DNA of 64,000 nucleotides, taken from Verpa conica. Its lineage: Eukaryota > Ascomycota > Pezizomycetes > Pezizales > Morchellaceae. Under the pieces are notes generated by a model, which worked only from the letters and a program-made list of their open reading frames with translations, ran no database searches and was not told where the DNA came from. The number at the start of each line of letters is the position of its first letter. Positions within the stretch are counted from its first letter, which is position 1. The position numbers and the translations under genes were made by a program. The stretch spans positions 2,976,001 through 3,040,000 of the forward strand of contig JAUFSD010000003.1 of NCBI GenBank assembly GCA_033030425.1, in the 5' to 3' direction. Shown in pieces: positions 46,981-58,485 of the stretch.

Positions 46981-48358
46981 CTCGATTATTTCTAGTTGGA
47001 GGTAGACACATACGGCCGCGGTCTGAACCGTATAGCTGGTCGTAGTCATCCATGGTCGGTAATTGCGGGATGTGTTGCAGGTGATGTAGGTAGGAGGTAG
47101 GCGTAGATTCTCGCGGATGCAGGTATGAGGGTCCACATAGCGGCTCTTTGTCAGTAGCTTACAGGGTTTAGGGCTATTTGAAATCGAATAGATATACAAT
47201 TACCCGGCCTTTATACTAGAAAATACATATTTCCCCCATGAAAATAGCCCAGTAACCTATTTTAGAGATATTAAAATGGCTTTTGTGACCTAATATACAT
47301 CTATGTAAGCTGTCTAAGTTCTTGGAGCCTTACCTATTACAATATATATGGCTAATCCCCTTACAACCTAAGCTTAGATCAAGCCTATCAATAAGTTGTT
47401 TTATTGGCTAGGTAGGTTAGTACCAATATGCACAGCCCTATCAGTCCTTAGATCACCAAAGGACTAACTTACACCAGTTCAAGGAATTGTTACTATAATA
47501 CATATAGCATACACTAAAAATACATACATGTGATGTTTTGGTTGTGAACTCATAAAAGTTACTAGATCACCTTAATATCCCCGCCAAGGATTTACTGTCG
47601 TAGTGTCAGTGCCTAAGGTAAATTAGGTCTCAGTAATAACCTTGAAATTTCAAGGGCCACTCGATTATCCTCTAGGTTTTTTGTAGGAAAAGACTGTAGA
47701 TGTAAAGTAGACCATAAGCTTTTTATTGGTGCTCCAGAGATACAAACCCCCGAGGGCACAATTTATATACTATAGTACCCCAATCTAAGAGTCCTTTATT
47801 GAACCTTACTATTAGAGACATTTAGGTAAAAGTTTATAGTAGCTCTAAATTGATACCTCAAACTCGGCATGCTGTTATATTGAAGCTTTAAGGATATCGA
47901 ATCCGACACCAGATTTACCAAAGATTCGTTTTCAGAATGAATGGTGCGGGTACCTACAGGATATCAATCTACTGTTCCTTGGCTTCGTGCAACAATCTAC
48001 ACGGGAACTAAGGGAGTACGAGTTATGCACATGCAACATGAAACAGTAAAACGGCAAAGGAGTGCATGACGGGAATAGAGTACAATACAACGGAAGAACC
48101 GACTTGTTTGTGGACGGCAAGTACAAGTTCTTAAGATAATTAAAAATAAGACCTCTTTCGTAATATTACTAACTACATATATCTAAATAGTATTCCTAAC
48201 TAATGTTAAGCTACCTCAGAACCAGGACCATCTCTTTTGCAAATTCTACCCCAACCGTAGCTACCGTTTCCCTAAAAAGCGTATGTAGGCTAAGAAGTTT
48301 TTCAAATCCAACAAGATCCTATATATCCCTCTGTCAGCCCCAATATTATACATGGCAC
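46981..48358. other. AT-rich intergenic region between RPB3 and ATE1
   Basis: The RPB3 upstream region and ATE1 3' flank; both genes are on the reverse strand. No supported gene, and no clear repeat beyond AT-rich tracts. Confidence 0.45.
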
Positions 48359-50281
48359 CTAGAAGATTGAACACATCGTTACCTTTGCTTGAGCTTGCGT
48401 GTTATCAATCTTAATATTGACATTTCCAATGTCGAATGCCTTTAGCTGTTGTTCCGACATTATACCGGGCATTTTTGTCTTGAAAATATAGCCGGGGTCG
48501 AGATCTACCTCCTCGTCCTCGTCTTTGTCACATGCATCCACCTCTCCTACTCCATCTTGAGGTTTTGCCGCCTCAGTATCTTTTGTCACGCCATCATCAC
48601 CTGATTGCTTTCCGACTCTGATTTCTGAAGGGCAAACATATTTATTTTTTTGCATCAGGCTTTTTAGATCCTCGTCGAGAGGGTTCCACTCATACGTCTC
48701 AGGATCTAAGAGGTCAGACGGGTTATACTCCCCCTTATACAGCATCTTTGGGCATGTTTGAATATAGTACCCTACCTGAAGTATTAATAAGTGTCTTAGG
48801 TGAAGCTTTACACTTGAGAAGAGAGAGAGTAAAATTGACACACCCATATAGTAGTAACGGTAACTCCCTTCCTTCGCCAGAACAGCCTCCCTGCACGCAC
48901 TTAGCTTTCCGAAACTCCACTTGGCATAGTCTTCGTGGTATATGAAGTAAACACCGCTCACACAGTTCGGCAAAAGGTCCAGTACGGCCATTGCTACCAG
49001 CCGTCCGTCAATGCGATAACATTGATGGAATGAGCCAAGCTTCTTTTCAGAAGTTGTAGTTCTTTCCAAAGGCGATGCACATAGAAATCGTTTGAAGCCT
49101 GCCCGACTAATATCCGAAGGCTCCTCTTTATGGACAATGCGCTGATAGTTCTCAAAAAGCGCATACCTGAGGATGGGTGTTAGGATCTAGAAACGTAATT
49201 TATACATCTAACGGAAGAAAGAAACTAAGGTGTTGGACATTACACCAATGAAAGTTCGAGACCGTACTTTTCCTCAGTATAATTATCGGGTTCGAGGTTG
49301 ATTTCTAGTTTGTGCGCAGGCTCTAGAGGTGCCTGGTGCTGTACTGTGGCGTATTCTGGGGCATGCACGCTCTCAACAAGGTTAAACTCGTTTCTTTGTT
49401 TCTTTTTCTCACTACCGAGTACCCATATCTGGTGTTAGCTGGGCATAGGGCTGGGAAAGAAAAACATTTACGAAATTTTTTAAATCAGGGCTAACGCACT
49501 CCTTAGACTTAGGAAACTTTTTTGCAGCTTCTCGTATATAATCCTCCCCAAGGATATATTTCGACCACTTATGTAGACACTGGCGCTGATCTCTTGAAGG
49601 CTTGAAGGTTTGAGTATCTAGTCTGCAACAAGTATCCCCGTTAAAACAAATAAAACACTAAAACCTAGTACAGAAAAGGAAAAAATGCATGTGTGCTTTA
49701 TAATAGCGATAACCTACCTAATGGTGTACTGGGGACAACAGGTAACCTTCATATGTGGCTTATACAGCAAAGTGCCGCTCCTAGGGAAACAACCGCAGTT
49801 TCACATCAGCCTAGATCATTTAACTAAAAAAATTATACATAAATTGTATTGGGTCCTCCCACCGTCTCCAACCACGATTAAGGAGCAATTCATAGTTTCG
49901 GACAGATAATGAATATGCTCTGAGGTAGAAGGCACAACCTGAGCCAGGTTGCTGTCAGTCCCGTCCTGGTTACCACCAATGTGTGTTGCAGCATATAAGA
50001 GAAATCAGACCGCAACAGCATCGAGTCTAGCTAATTGGGTACGGTTGCAGGGCAAGGCAAGGGAGTGGTAGATTACTTCCGGAGGATGTCTTGCAGTAAC
50101 CGCATCTATTACCCGATGATGAACCTATATTGCTCCCCGCCTCCGGAGAGGGGCGAGTGTAAGCTGGGATGCTTCTAGTGGATCACGAAGAGCACGAGGT
50201 CAAACGATTCGACGAGAAAGGAGATGTAAACGCACCCACGTAGGAGATGAGAGTGACAGGATTGTGTGCGTCGTTTGACAT
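48359..50281 (-). CDS. ATE1: Arginyl-tRNA-protein transferase ATE1
   Basis: Transfers Arg from Arg-tRNA to N-terminal Asp/Glu (or oxidised Cys) in the N-degron pathway. The start at 50281 gives MSNDAHNPVTLISYV. N-terminal domain motifs recovered across introns are NRCGYCKTSSGS, YELLLNRGWRR then SGTLLYKPHMKVTCCPQYTI, so the CxxC and CC pairs are present. Next comes RLDTQTFKPSRDQRQCLHKW. The C-terminal GNAT-like half contains ENYQRIVHKEEPSDISRAGF, KRFLCASPLERT, GSFHQCYRIDGRLVAMAVLD, LLPNCVSGVYFIYHEDYAKW, and after an intron YYIQTCPKMLYKGEYNPSDL with LLDPETYEWNPLD. Seven or more short introns are present; the boundaries near 49165-49250 and 49400-49480 are approximate. The Asp/Glu-rich loop near DKDEDEEVDLDPGYIF is usual for fungal Ate1. 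Confidence 0.9.
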
Positions 50282-52233
50282 TGCATAGATAGGTTGGTTC
50301 TCGAGTGGGGGGAACTTAGCTTCCGATTTGTTGCCGTTTATGGATTAAATCAATTGGAGGGGGGAGCGGGTGAGAGCTTGGAACGTTAGGAGGGAAAACC
50401 CTTGACGGGGAAGAACACGAGAGTTGGGGTTGGAGCAGCAATGTTAACAGTGGATCGAGAAATAGGGGATGTCGGTGAGAAGAGGTTGGAATTTCCGATA
50501 GAGGGCGAAGATCGAGGAAGTTCGGGCAAAGTGATATAGTAAGGCACGACATGTACATTCGTGTGGTTACCCTTCATGTAGCTAATGAGTGGGGAAGAAT
50601 ACCCATGATGTGAATTTAAAGGCTATCAGAAAACACCGGAGACAGCAAACACTTTGAGGAGCCCAAAACCCTTCCTATCCTCCTAATACTATTACCTATT
50701 CCTTTCTGCTATGTGGTTCATCTATACCGCAGATCGAGTATTGCTCCAACGCCCCACTCCGAACCCTCGATGTAGTAGATATATGACTTTGACCTGGCTA
50801 TCATAGCAGAAGTTTGCAGGAGAAGATTCCATCCAGCCCCTCGGGGATTTGGCTGCGCCCTGGAACACGTTTTCGGGATCACAAAGGTGTCAAGAAGCCA
50901 CAAAACAGACTGGCTACATACAGAGAGACACACGTTGTTGTACATAAACATAACTACAATTCTCCAGATAAGGCTACTACCAAGATATGGCGCCAAGGCA
51001 GCCCTTAAAAATAAACAGAATTGAAAGAAGGGGGGAAAACAAAATCGTGGTTTCGTCTACGCATGTTGTTCTCTCCATCGCGTGGTTCTGGCAGCCCCGA
51101 ATGGTAGCGAAAAGGAATCAGCCCGGATGACCCCGCGGTACCCTCATCCTTGCTCAAGCAACTGCCCCTCTTTGCTCGCTCAACTCTCACTCAAGCCGAA
51201 GCCGTTTCGTTTCCAACGCACCCATAATGAACCCACCATTGGGCTCTCTTGAGTCCGCTCCTTCCAGATCTCTAACCCCTGCTTGCATTACTGCCCAGCC
51301 AATTCCTCCATCTCATTTCCATCGCCAAAGTAGCTTGATTGGAGTCGACCCTACATAACACCATCATTCTTAGCGGGTACGAGCGGCGGCGGCGCGAAAG
51401 CAAGACAGTTCGATCTCACTTTTAACCCACAGGCTACGACAGCGGACAACCCAACCCACGTCCGACGAGGTTCTTCCCTTCCCGTTCAAAGTGAGCACTC
51501 ACTCAGTTCCTCCCATGTCAGGCAGAAGCAGAAGCAGAAGCAGAAATAGCAAGCAGCAAAGTAGCCAGCGCCAGACCGCTTCTGCTTGCTGTCCATCACC
51601 TCACTGGCAGTACTGTTCCTAAAGAGGAGTGGGGGGTTGCAGGAAGGAGAAAAAATAAACCAAGGGCTAGGGGTATGAAGATATTGATAGAGTGCGAGAG
51701 GGTAGAAGTCAGAGCAAGAGATCGAACGGAACAGATGCTGTTCATTTTTCTGCACAGAGATTAGAGTTACACTTCCTTCCACCTTTCACCGTATAAAGCA
51801 TGAAGGTACCTTTCCGTCCCCCTTCATGGCCATCTCCACGGACCCGCCTTCCACGAAATATGATGTCTTCGGATCCGTAGTTCCACCAACGAAACTTTCC
51901 TCTCCTCTAGGACCAAAATTCGCTATAATAGACAAACCTATCCGTCTACTTCGTCCTCTGTCGTCTTGACCGGCCCATCTCCTCCACATCACATCTTTTT
52001 AGAAGACTGTCTTCTATCCAAGCTCCTTCCTCACTCTGAAACAAAAGAGTCTTGCTCTTAGCCCCCACTTGTCCATCTATCTTGTAGCAACCCAGAAAAA
52101 ACGGGCTAAATTCCTCCCGCAAGAGATCCCAATCCTCACCAACAAAGAGCCTGCTAGAGAAAAGGCCACGCCACTGACCTCTCATCTTGCCATCTTCCTT
52201 TATTCCTCCTAGTAGAAGCCACGTGAACTCGGA
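50282..52233. other. Divergent intergenic region between ATE1 and APS1
   Basis: About 1.95 kb, with no supported gene. An (AGAAGC)n-like hexamer tract, GGCAGAAGCAGAAGCAGAAG, lies at about 51521-51545. Reverse ORFs at 51005-51190, 51486-51782 and 51786-52242 have no family signature, and the last overlaps APS1 exon 1. Confidence 0.4.
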
Positions 52234-53052
52234 ATGGCTCACAGTCGGTCTATGGAGGTCGGTTCTTGCTCAAGAATTTCACTGCTATTGTGCATATACT
52301 GAGATACAGTTTTTCAGTCCCGCGTTGGCAGAGTCAAACAGCGTATGTAGTTCTGCCAGTATAATATTCGTCGAAAACCTAGATACTCTTTGGTTTATCA
52401 ATTACTTAGAAGTTCTTTTTGCTCACATTACGTTGTTATTCCCAGGATATGCACCCGATGGATCACGCCTTGTTGCGGGTGTCGTGGCGATTTCGTTAGA
52501 CAAGAAAAAAGTTCTTGTCGTTGAATCAACAAACCGCAAGAACCACTGGGTCTTACCCAAGGGCGGCTACGAGACGGATGAAGCGAACCCGGAAGACGCT
52601 GCAACTCGTACGAATTTCTTTTTTCTCTTTTCTCTTTTCTTTCCTTTTTCTATTCCCGCTCCTTCCCAGGGTTACCCTTAAGCGAACTTCATTTTTCAAT
52701 ATATAATTTTATTACCAACACTACCCCGACACATTCTGAAAGGGATAATATGTTAACTCAATGCTTTCCCATCAACATAGGCGAAGCTTGGGAAGAAGCT
52801 GGCATCACCGGTAAAGTCACGAGATCACTCGGTGAAATAAATGACCCTCGCCAGCCATCACTCGAAAAACGAATACAGCACACTCTATACTACTTCTTCG
52901 AGTTCAAGGTAGAGAAGGAAGAATCGGAGTGGCCAGAGATGAACAAGCGGAGGCGTTGTTGGTTGACCTACGAAGAGGCTTCAAGATGTTTCAAGATAAT
53001 GAATAGGCCCGAGTTGCAGGAGGCGATCGACCGTAGTAGCATCGCTCGGTAG
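52234..53052 (+). CDS. APS1: Diphosphoinositol polyphosphate / diadenosine polyphosphate phosphohydrolase (Nudix, Aps1/Ddp1 type)
   Basis: Nudix hydrolase that removes diphosphates from inositol pyrophosphates and Ap5A/Ap6A. Four exons are proposed: 52234-52257, 52318-52342 (25 nt), 52446-52607 and 52781-53052, for 160 residues. The small exons restore SRVGRVKQRYAPDGSRLVAG, as in fungal Aps1 proteins. The Nudix box is intact: PKGGYETDEANPED followed by AATREAWEEAGI. It has the same one-residue spacing difference before REAWEE that I recall in yeast Ddp1. Substrate-specificity residues PKGG and a C-terminal RRRCWLTYEEASRCF segment match the family. The exon 1 donor (GTCGGT) is non-optimal; the branch ATACTGAG precedes its acceptor. 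Confidence 0.88.
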
Positions 53053-54187
53053 TCGATACCCAACTCGGCCGTCCTATTACACGTGTGTTATGGGTCGATA
53101 GGAAATGCCTTGGGCATTCTAGATAGAATGAAGGGGCGGTTTGAAAATATCCAACTTTACGGGGGGCACTTGTCATTCTTCTATTTCTTGTAGGACATCT
53201 TTTTCGTGATTTTTCCACGCTTTTTTCCCTCTTTGCTTTAGATTGTCAACGGTATTCAACTTTCGGGCTCCAAATAGCAAGAAAAGTATGCTTAAGTCAG
53301 TAGCATGACATTTATTAGAAGGCAGCGGCGCGTGGTGTTTCTAACTCCATTTTATTCAATGTTTGCTTCCTTCTATGATGTTTTTCTTTCAATATAAAAG
53401 TTTTACAGCGAAGACCCACAAAAGAAAAGCCAGAAAAAAGACGAGAGAAAGGTAGAAAATGTCTTTACTACAGTAAGCTTGGGATGCGCTTATCTGTCTC
53501 TACTTTCCCCCTCTTTGATTGTTTTGAACACTACAATTTTTTCAAATCACAAGGAAGGATGCCTATAGAGATTTATCCTTAATATCTGTGGGTTATGTAC
53601 TATGGTACTTAGGAAATATAGCAATCTACAGCGAGTTATAGCTCTGGGTGTCAGCATATTTATTTGCGTGTATTAAGCTAACTTTTTTATTCTACAAGAT
53701 TGCGAGTGTACGTTCAATCTCAGGCTATTAATTATATACTAAAAGACCTAGATTCTAGTTTTAGGAGGGGGATATCTAATACCTATGCCCTCAGCCTGAA
53801 AATAGAGCGCTCTACTCAGATAAAAATTACTACAATACAATACATATATAAGCCATTACTTAGAGGCTCTAAACCACTGTAACAGAAGTAACGTCTCATA
53901 TACATTAAGTTAAATTTTATCCCGATAATTTTTTAGCTAACGTCAGAAAAACATGTTGCATCCGTTTCCCCGCCATAATAAATCGTGTGCCAGGAAATCT
54001 GCCGTCTTCAGAACCACGCGCGCAATTACTAAAAGCAATGTGACGGAAAACAACATTATAAGCTTACTAGCACTATATTAAGTGCCAAGAAATAAGTCCC
54101 TCGTTAGAGCGCCTAGTTTGCGTGCTAAGATCATCTGACTGACTATATATCCCAGCGCTAGCTTTTTTACCCCAAAACAAATACATA
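53053..54187. other. AT-rich intergenic region
   Basis: APS1 3' flank and AT-rich DNA with no supported gene. Confidence 0.45.
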
Positions 54188-54371
54188 CAGTTGCACCTCG
54201 CTATAAGAAACGCCAAGAACTCAGCCGATTTCGTTTCTTATAGCAAGTTTTCCAAAGATATCCCTTATAGCAAGGGTAAATTTGGTGTGAAAAAATCAGA
54301 ATTGACCTGGAAAAAGTTTCTTACAGCAAGGTTTTTCTTATAACGAGGTTTCTTATAGCGAGGTGTGACTG
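54188..54371. mobile_element. 184-bp MITE with pogo/Tc1-mariner-type terminal inverted repeats
   Basis: The left end starts CAGTTGCACCTCGCTATAAG and the right end, reverse-complemented, starts CAGTCACACCTCGCTATAAG. The match extends to 24 bases with two differences. The element is flanked by TA on both sides (54186-54187 and 54372-54373), the duplicated target of Tc1/mariner and pogo elements. The interior repeats CTTATAGCAAG-like units, including an extra CTTATAACGAGG just inside the right end. It has no coding capacity, so it would be mobilised in trans. Confidence 0.85.
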
Positions 54372-55463
54372 TAATTCTCTCTACACAAGAAAAAGCTTTA
54401 CTTGTGAGACTCTGAGTGGGGTATGTCTAGTGATATAATACGCTATATAAAGTATTTGTTTTTTAATCACAAATTATCACTCGATGTGATTATTCCAGCG
54501 ATTTAGTTCCTTTATATTTAATTATCCAGTGGCTAGGGTATATCTGGGTGAAAATAAGTTTTTTTTCTAGGTACTTAATAATCTAACTAAGGGTCTAGGG
54601 GCAGTACAATCCAGCGCTGTTAAAATCGATCCCTTTTTTCTTCCTTTCTTATCTCACTAAGTTTATGCTGTATGCAGATTTCTTTCTTTTATAAACGCAT
54701 AAATACGCAAAGCCTATTATAAACCTGCCTTATTAAAATTCATCTATACTAAATTTCCAGATTTTAAAGATGGACTAGCTGGAGGTAAATAGAAAAATAG
54801 CCTATCCAAATTCTATTCTAGTGTTTTATCGACCTCGGCATTTATACAGACGAGCTAAAACCATAATAGGCTTCACTATATAACCAAACCAAATAAATCA
54901 GGGGCTTAAACCATTCCTCGTATACTACCATTCATAAGTCGTATGTAGTATTTTGCAGGGAGGTAATAAAGGGGCAAGGAGGCCCACCTAAGACAGTTGA
55001 TTCAATAAAAGACTCAAAGAGGAGAACCAAGATTTATCCCATAGCCCACCAAAGCGCCCCCTAGCCTCGTACTCATTCCCACAATTACAGCTTACCAGGA
55101 GGATGTGAGTAAACCTATCTCCTCCCGCCTTTCACTCGCTGACCAAGTGTAGCTTACGTCTAAAGTGAAGTCAAACATTTCCTAATTCTACCGTTACACA
55201 GGGGGCAAATATGATTTCGCCAACTTATGGAATAGGAAGCAAACTTTGAGTCACTTTCTAATATCTCTTACGACTGTTTTACATATATCTAGTACAACGA
55301 ACCCTAACGCCACAACAAAAAGGAAACACCAACCAGGCAACAACACCCCAAGTCAGCAGAGCAGGGTCCCCTTCCAACCAATAGCCTCCCTATACATACA
55401 GGGGGAAAAAACGTGACACCCTAGATTCAAGACTTTACTCGCCTTTCCCCCTATAAGTGGGTA
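54372..55463. other. AT-rich intergenic DNA between two small inverted-repeat elements
   Basis: No coding ORF or repeat recognised. Confidence 0.4.
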
Positions 55464-55608
55464 CTCGGGTCAGGTAATAAGAACCCCGAACATCCAAGTA
55501 TTATTCTCACAAACCGGTAGGTGCCTTCTTCTCAACTAGAGACATCTCATCCAACGGAACCCCTGTATACTACACTTGCATGCTCAGGCTCTTATTACCT
55601 GACCCAAG
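55464..55608. mobile_element. 145-bp MITE-like inverted-repeat element
   Basis: Arms GTACTCGGGTCAGGTAATAA(G) at 55461-55481 and its complement at 55591-55611 match at 20 of 21 positions. Taking TA as the duplicated target, the element starts CTCGGGTCAGG and ends CCTGACCCAAG. The interior has no ORF. Confidence 0.65.
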
Positions 55609-56353
55609 TACTGGCCATAGAGCCCTGCCCATCAACTCTTATTTCTCGGGAGAGGTACCCTGAATATAGCCAATAAAGATCACCCACATCATACGCCATC
55701 ACTCGCTTACAGACTCGGTAGTTCCCACAAGGCTGGGAAAAATATAAGCCTTAGGAGCGCGCCTACCAACTCCACCCTCGTGCGCTTCGCACAATTAATT
55801 TACTATCTTGTAGCTCGATTACTGGTTACCCTTGAAACCACTGCCCCGGATCTTCAAGAGCTGGAAACTTCTGTTGTTCCAACGTTTATGCAGTGGCGGC
55901 CTAGATTGCGATAATGATGTAATATAACCATTTCTTGCCCTAGGGTGGCCGGGATGACGTAAACGTGTCAATCAATGAATTGCTGTTTTTTTTGTGGCAA
56001 TAATTTTTTATGGGATGAGATTATGGCTGTGTAAAGATTTAGATTGAGAAGGTTCAACTCTTTAATCTAGGCGTAGGAACTTAAGACGCCTCAATCCTGA
56101 CTCTAAAATGAAATAAAAGAAAAATGTTATAAGAGGCTTTTAAGTAGTATTTACATTTATTTATCCACTGAAAAGAAATAAGAGAAATCGCAATAAGAAA
56201 AACAAAAAGATCACTTAAAACTCCTCTGATTAACCCAATCCATCTCCGTACAATTCCTAATTATCCATTCAATCCTTTCGCGCCGTATACCCTGTATAAG
56301 AAAAGAGTGCATAAAAAAGAAAAAAGATAATAAAAATAGCTATTTATAAGACT
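55609..56353. other. Intergenic region downstream of the calcipressin gene
   Basis: No gene supported. A-rich 3' flank of the reverse-strand calcipressin gene near 56290-56340. Confidence 0.4.
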
Positions 56354-57234
56354 CTAAGCATCCTGGATCAGTTCGACAGGTGGTCTGCTAGTATGGAAAC
56401 TCGCTGGCGCAACAATTTCGACGGGAGACCTCTCATCCCCAGAATCTGTGTAGTCGTCGACTGAGATAGCAGGCATCTGTGTCCCATCTTCCTGCTCCTC
56501 TGGCTCGAATAGTACAACTGAACTTGCGCTCCTTGGTCTCCTGAACCCACCTGGGCTTGTAGCTTCATCGTTCTTGCTCTCCTTCAACAGCCCATCCTCG
56601 TTGCTATCATGGTACGGCTTAGTGTTGCAGTTCAACTTCGCTAGTGCATGTGCAAGGTCCTCAGCAACGATCGTTGCATTCGGTGGCTCCTCGTTCTTAA
56701 TCTCCCATCCGTGTGGGGGGCTTGGTGGAGGAGAGATGAAGAATAGCTTCTTGCTCTCGGGTGCCTGGAGGTGTTGGTCGACGGGTTGTAGTGGTGTATG
56801 TTCGCCGAAGTAGACACGTACTTGGTCACCCATAATTACTTCTCCATCGAGAGCTTGGCGAACGGTGATTGCGTCTTCTGTAGTGGAGAAGGAGCAAACA
56901 ATACGACGGAAAGATTTTAGAGGGGACCAGGAAGCAACGGGAGCAGATGCATCGATGATGCTGCGGAGTTGCTGGAGATGGGCTGGGTTAAATACTTCAG
57001 GGTTTGTAAGGTTCTATAGTAGTTGTTAGTTATACTGAATATATAGGATAGGTAGGAATAGTATGAAGAGGGCGAGTGACTTACGGTGATGAGGAGGGTA
57101 TTAGTGGGGACAGCGGGTTGGGTGAGTGGTGGGATATTTGACAGATCAAGGGTAAGCTGAGAGCCTCTGGATGAGGGACGGGATCTGGTAGGGCTGATGG
57201 GAGCAAGCTGAGGTGATTGCTGAGGAGAGTCCAT
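56354..57234 (-). CDS. RCN1: Calcipressin (RCAN/Rcn1 family), calcineurin regulator
   Basis: Binds and modulates the phosphatase calcineurin. Two exons (57234-57085 and 57013-56354) give 269 residues. The exon join reads TNTLLITNLTNPEVFN, the start of the RRM-like domain, followed by SWSPLKSFRRIVCSFSTTED and GDQVRVYFGEHTP. The signature FFISPPPSPPHGWE (FLISPPxSPPxxW type) is present, with its serines available for phosphorylation. The acidic/Ser tail with SASSVVLFEPEEQEDGTQMP and VDDYTDSGDERSPVEIV is typical of fungal calcipressins, including a late PxIxIT-like region. The N-terminal 45 residues are Ser/Pro-rich. The intron is 71 nt with GTAAGT donor and TATAG acceptor. Confidence 0.93.
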
Positions 57235-58485
57235 TTTGATGTTTGATTGTAATGATGTACTAATATCTGAAGTTTTAGTTATTGGGTATGGGATGAAGAA
57301 GAAGGTTGCTCAGGTATTTTGTTACTGCTGTTGTAGAACTTGTCTGGGGATGTTGGAAGTGAAGTTGCAAGAGAAGACTACCGAGCTTTATACTGAGATG
57401 TAGGTGTTGTCATTAGCGGACCGGGTGTCCGAGACTGTTCCGAAACTCAGCCAGCAGCAGAGGAGGGATGCCTCAGTTGGACTAACACTTGCGCAGCAGC
57501 ATGTCTTTGAACACATTCGCTTGCCATCTGGTCTTGCTCTGAGGCGCAGCACGACATCCCGCACTGACGGCCAGTCATTGCCCAGAAAAGAAAATCCCAC
57601 ACGCGGTGTCGCCTGCCAAGCCCGCCGTCGCATGGAAACGGCTCCTGCTCCGCCTGCAATGGGAAATTTGTAGCATCTTGTAGAGTTTTCTCGAGTTGGA
57701 AGGCTTTGTAATTTGAGTATTGTGATTGTTTGTTATTTTTTGTTTGAGCTCATCGAGCTTCTGCTACATGTAGTATATGCATGTATCGAAGAAGGCGTTC
57801 CCCCCCACCCACTTTCATAACTAGACCCTCTCAACATTTTTATCACAATAAGATCCGTAAGCGTAATGCAGTGCAGTGCCAGCTAGCCAGCCCGCAGTAA
57901 AAAAAAAATTTACGAAGTTGCAGTGCCCACTTACGGAGAAACTTTCTCAAACTAGTAGTTACGAAATAAAGGTTACGAGATGGAGGTATGACCAAGCCAT
58001 CCACGGCTTTCGGGCTCCACGAACCAAGAACCAAGCCTCCCGGAACAAGTTTTGCAAATCCAATCTATCTACACTTAAGGCGTACCTCTCTCGCCTCTTT
58101 TTTCCCGGAGAGCCCCTTGGATTGACTTGCATGTTGTCCGGTGCCCCCTGTCTAGATTTGGAGCGTGATTACCCATCGTACAGCCCATACAATCAGGAAT
58201 CAGGATTCACCAACGCCACAAGTTGCAAATCCCGAGGCTTGATTGAAATTTGTTTCTCGTTTGTGGTACAGTACTTGGTTGGTGGCTGCGATCTTGTCCC
58301 ACCGATCCGGTCCTGGCTCAGCCACACCATACTTTACGCGTCCCGTGCATACGCGATTCCTCCCCAGACAAGACACCGGGGACAACCACGAACAACAAAA
58401 CTCATCTGGGTCTCCATCCGCCGCAGCACAGCAAACATTATATCCTTACCCAAGTAGGAAACGACGTGGAAAAGCATACGTTATA
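57235..58485. other. Intergenic region between calcipressin and RFC genes
   Basis: About 1.25 kb between divergent starts. GC-richer patches around 57410-57660 and 58090-58460 are open in several frames but show no domain. No gene is called. Confidence 0.4.

Noticed and set aside
51786..52242. Overlapping reverse ORFs between ATE1 and APS1
   Set aside because: No motifs; the longest overlaps the well-supported APS1 exon 1 on the other strand.
57876..58457. 193-codon forward ORF ahead of the RFC gene
   Set aside because: No ATG-proximal conservation or domain, and it overlaps the RFC5 promoter and other open frames on both strands.
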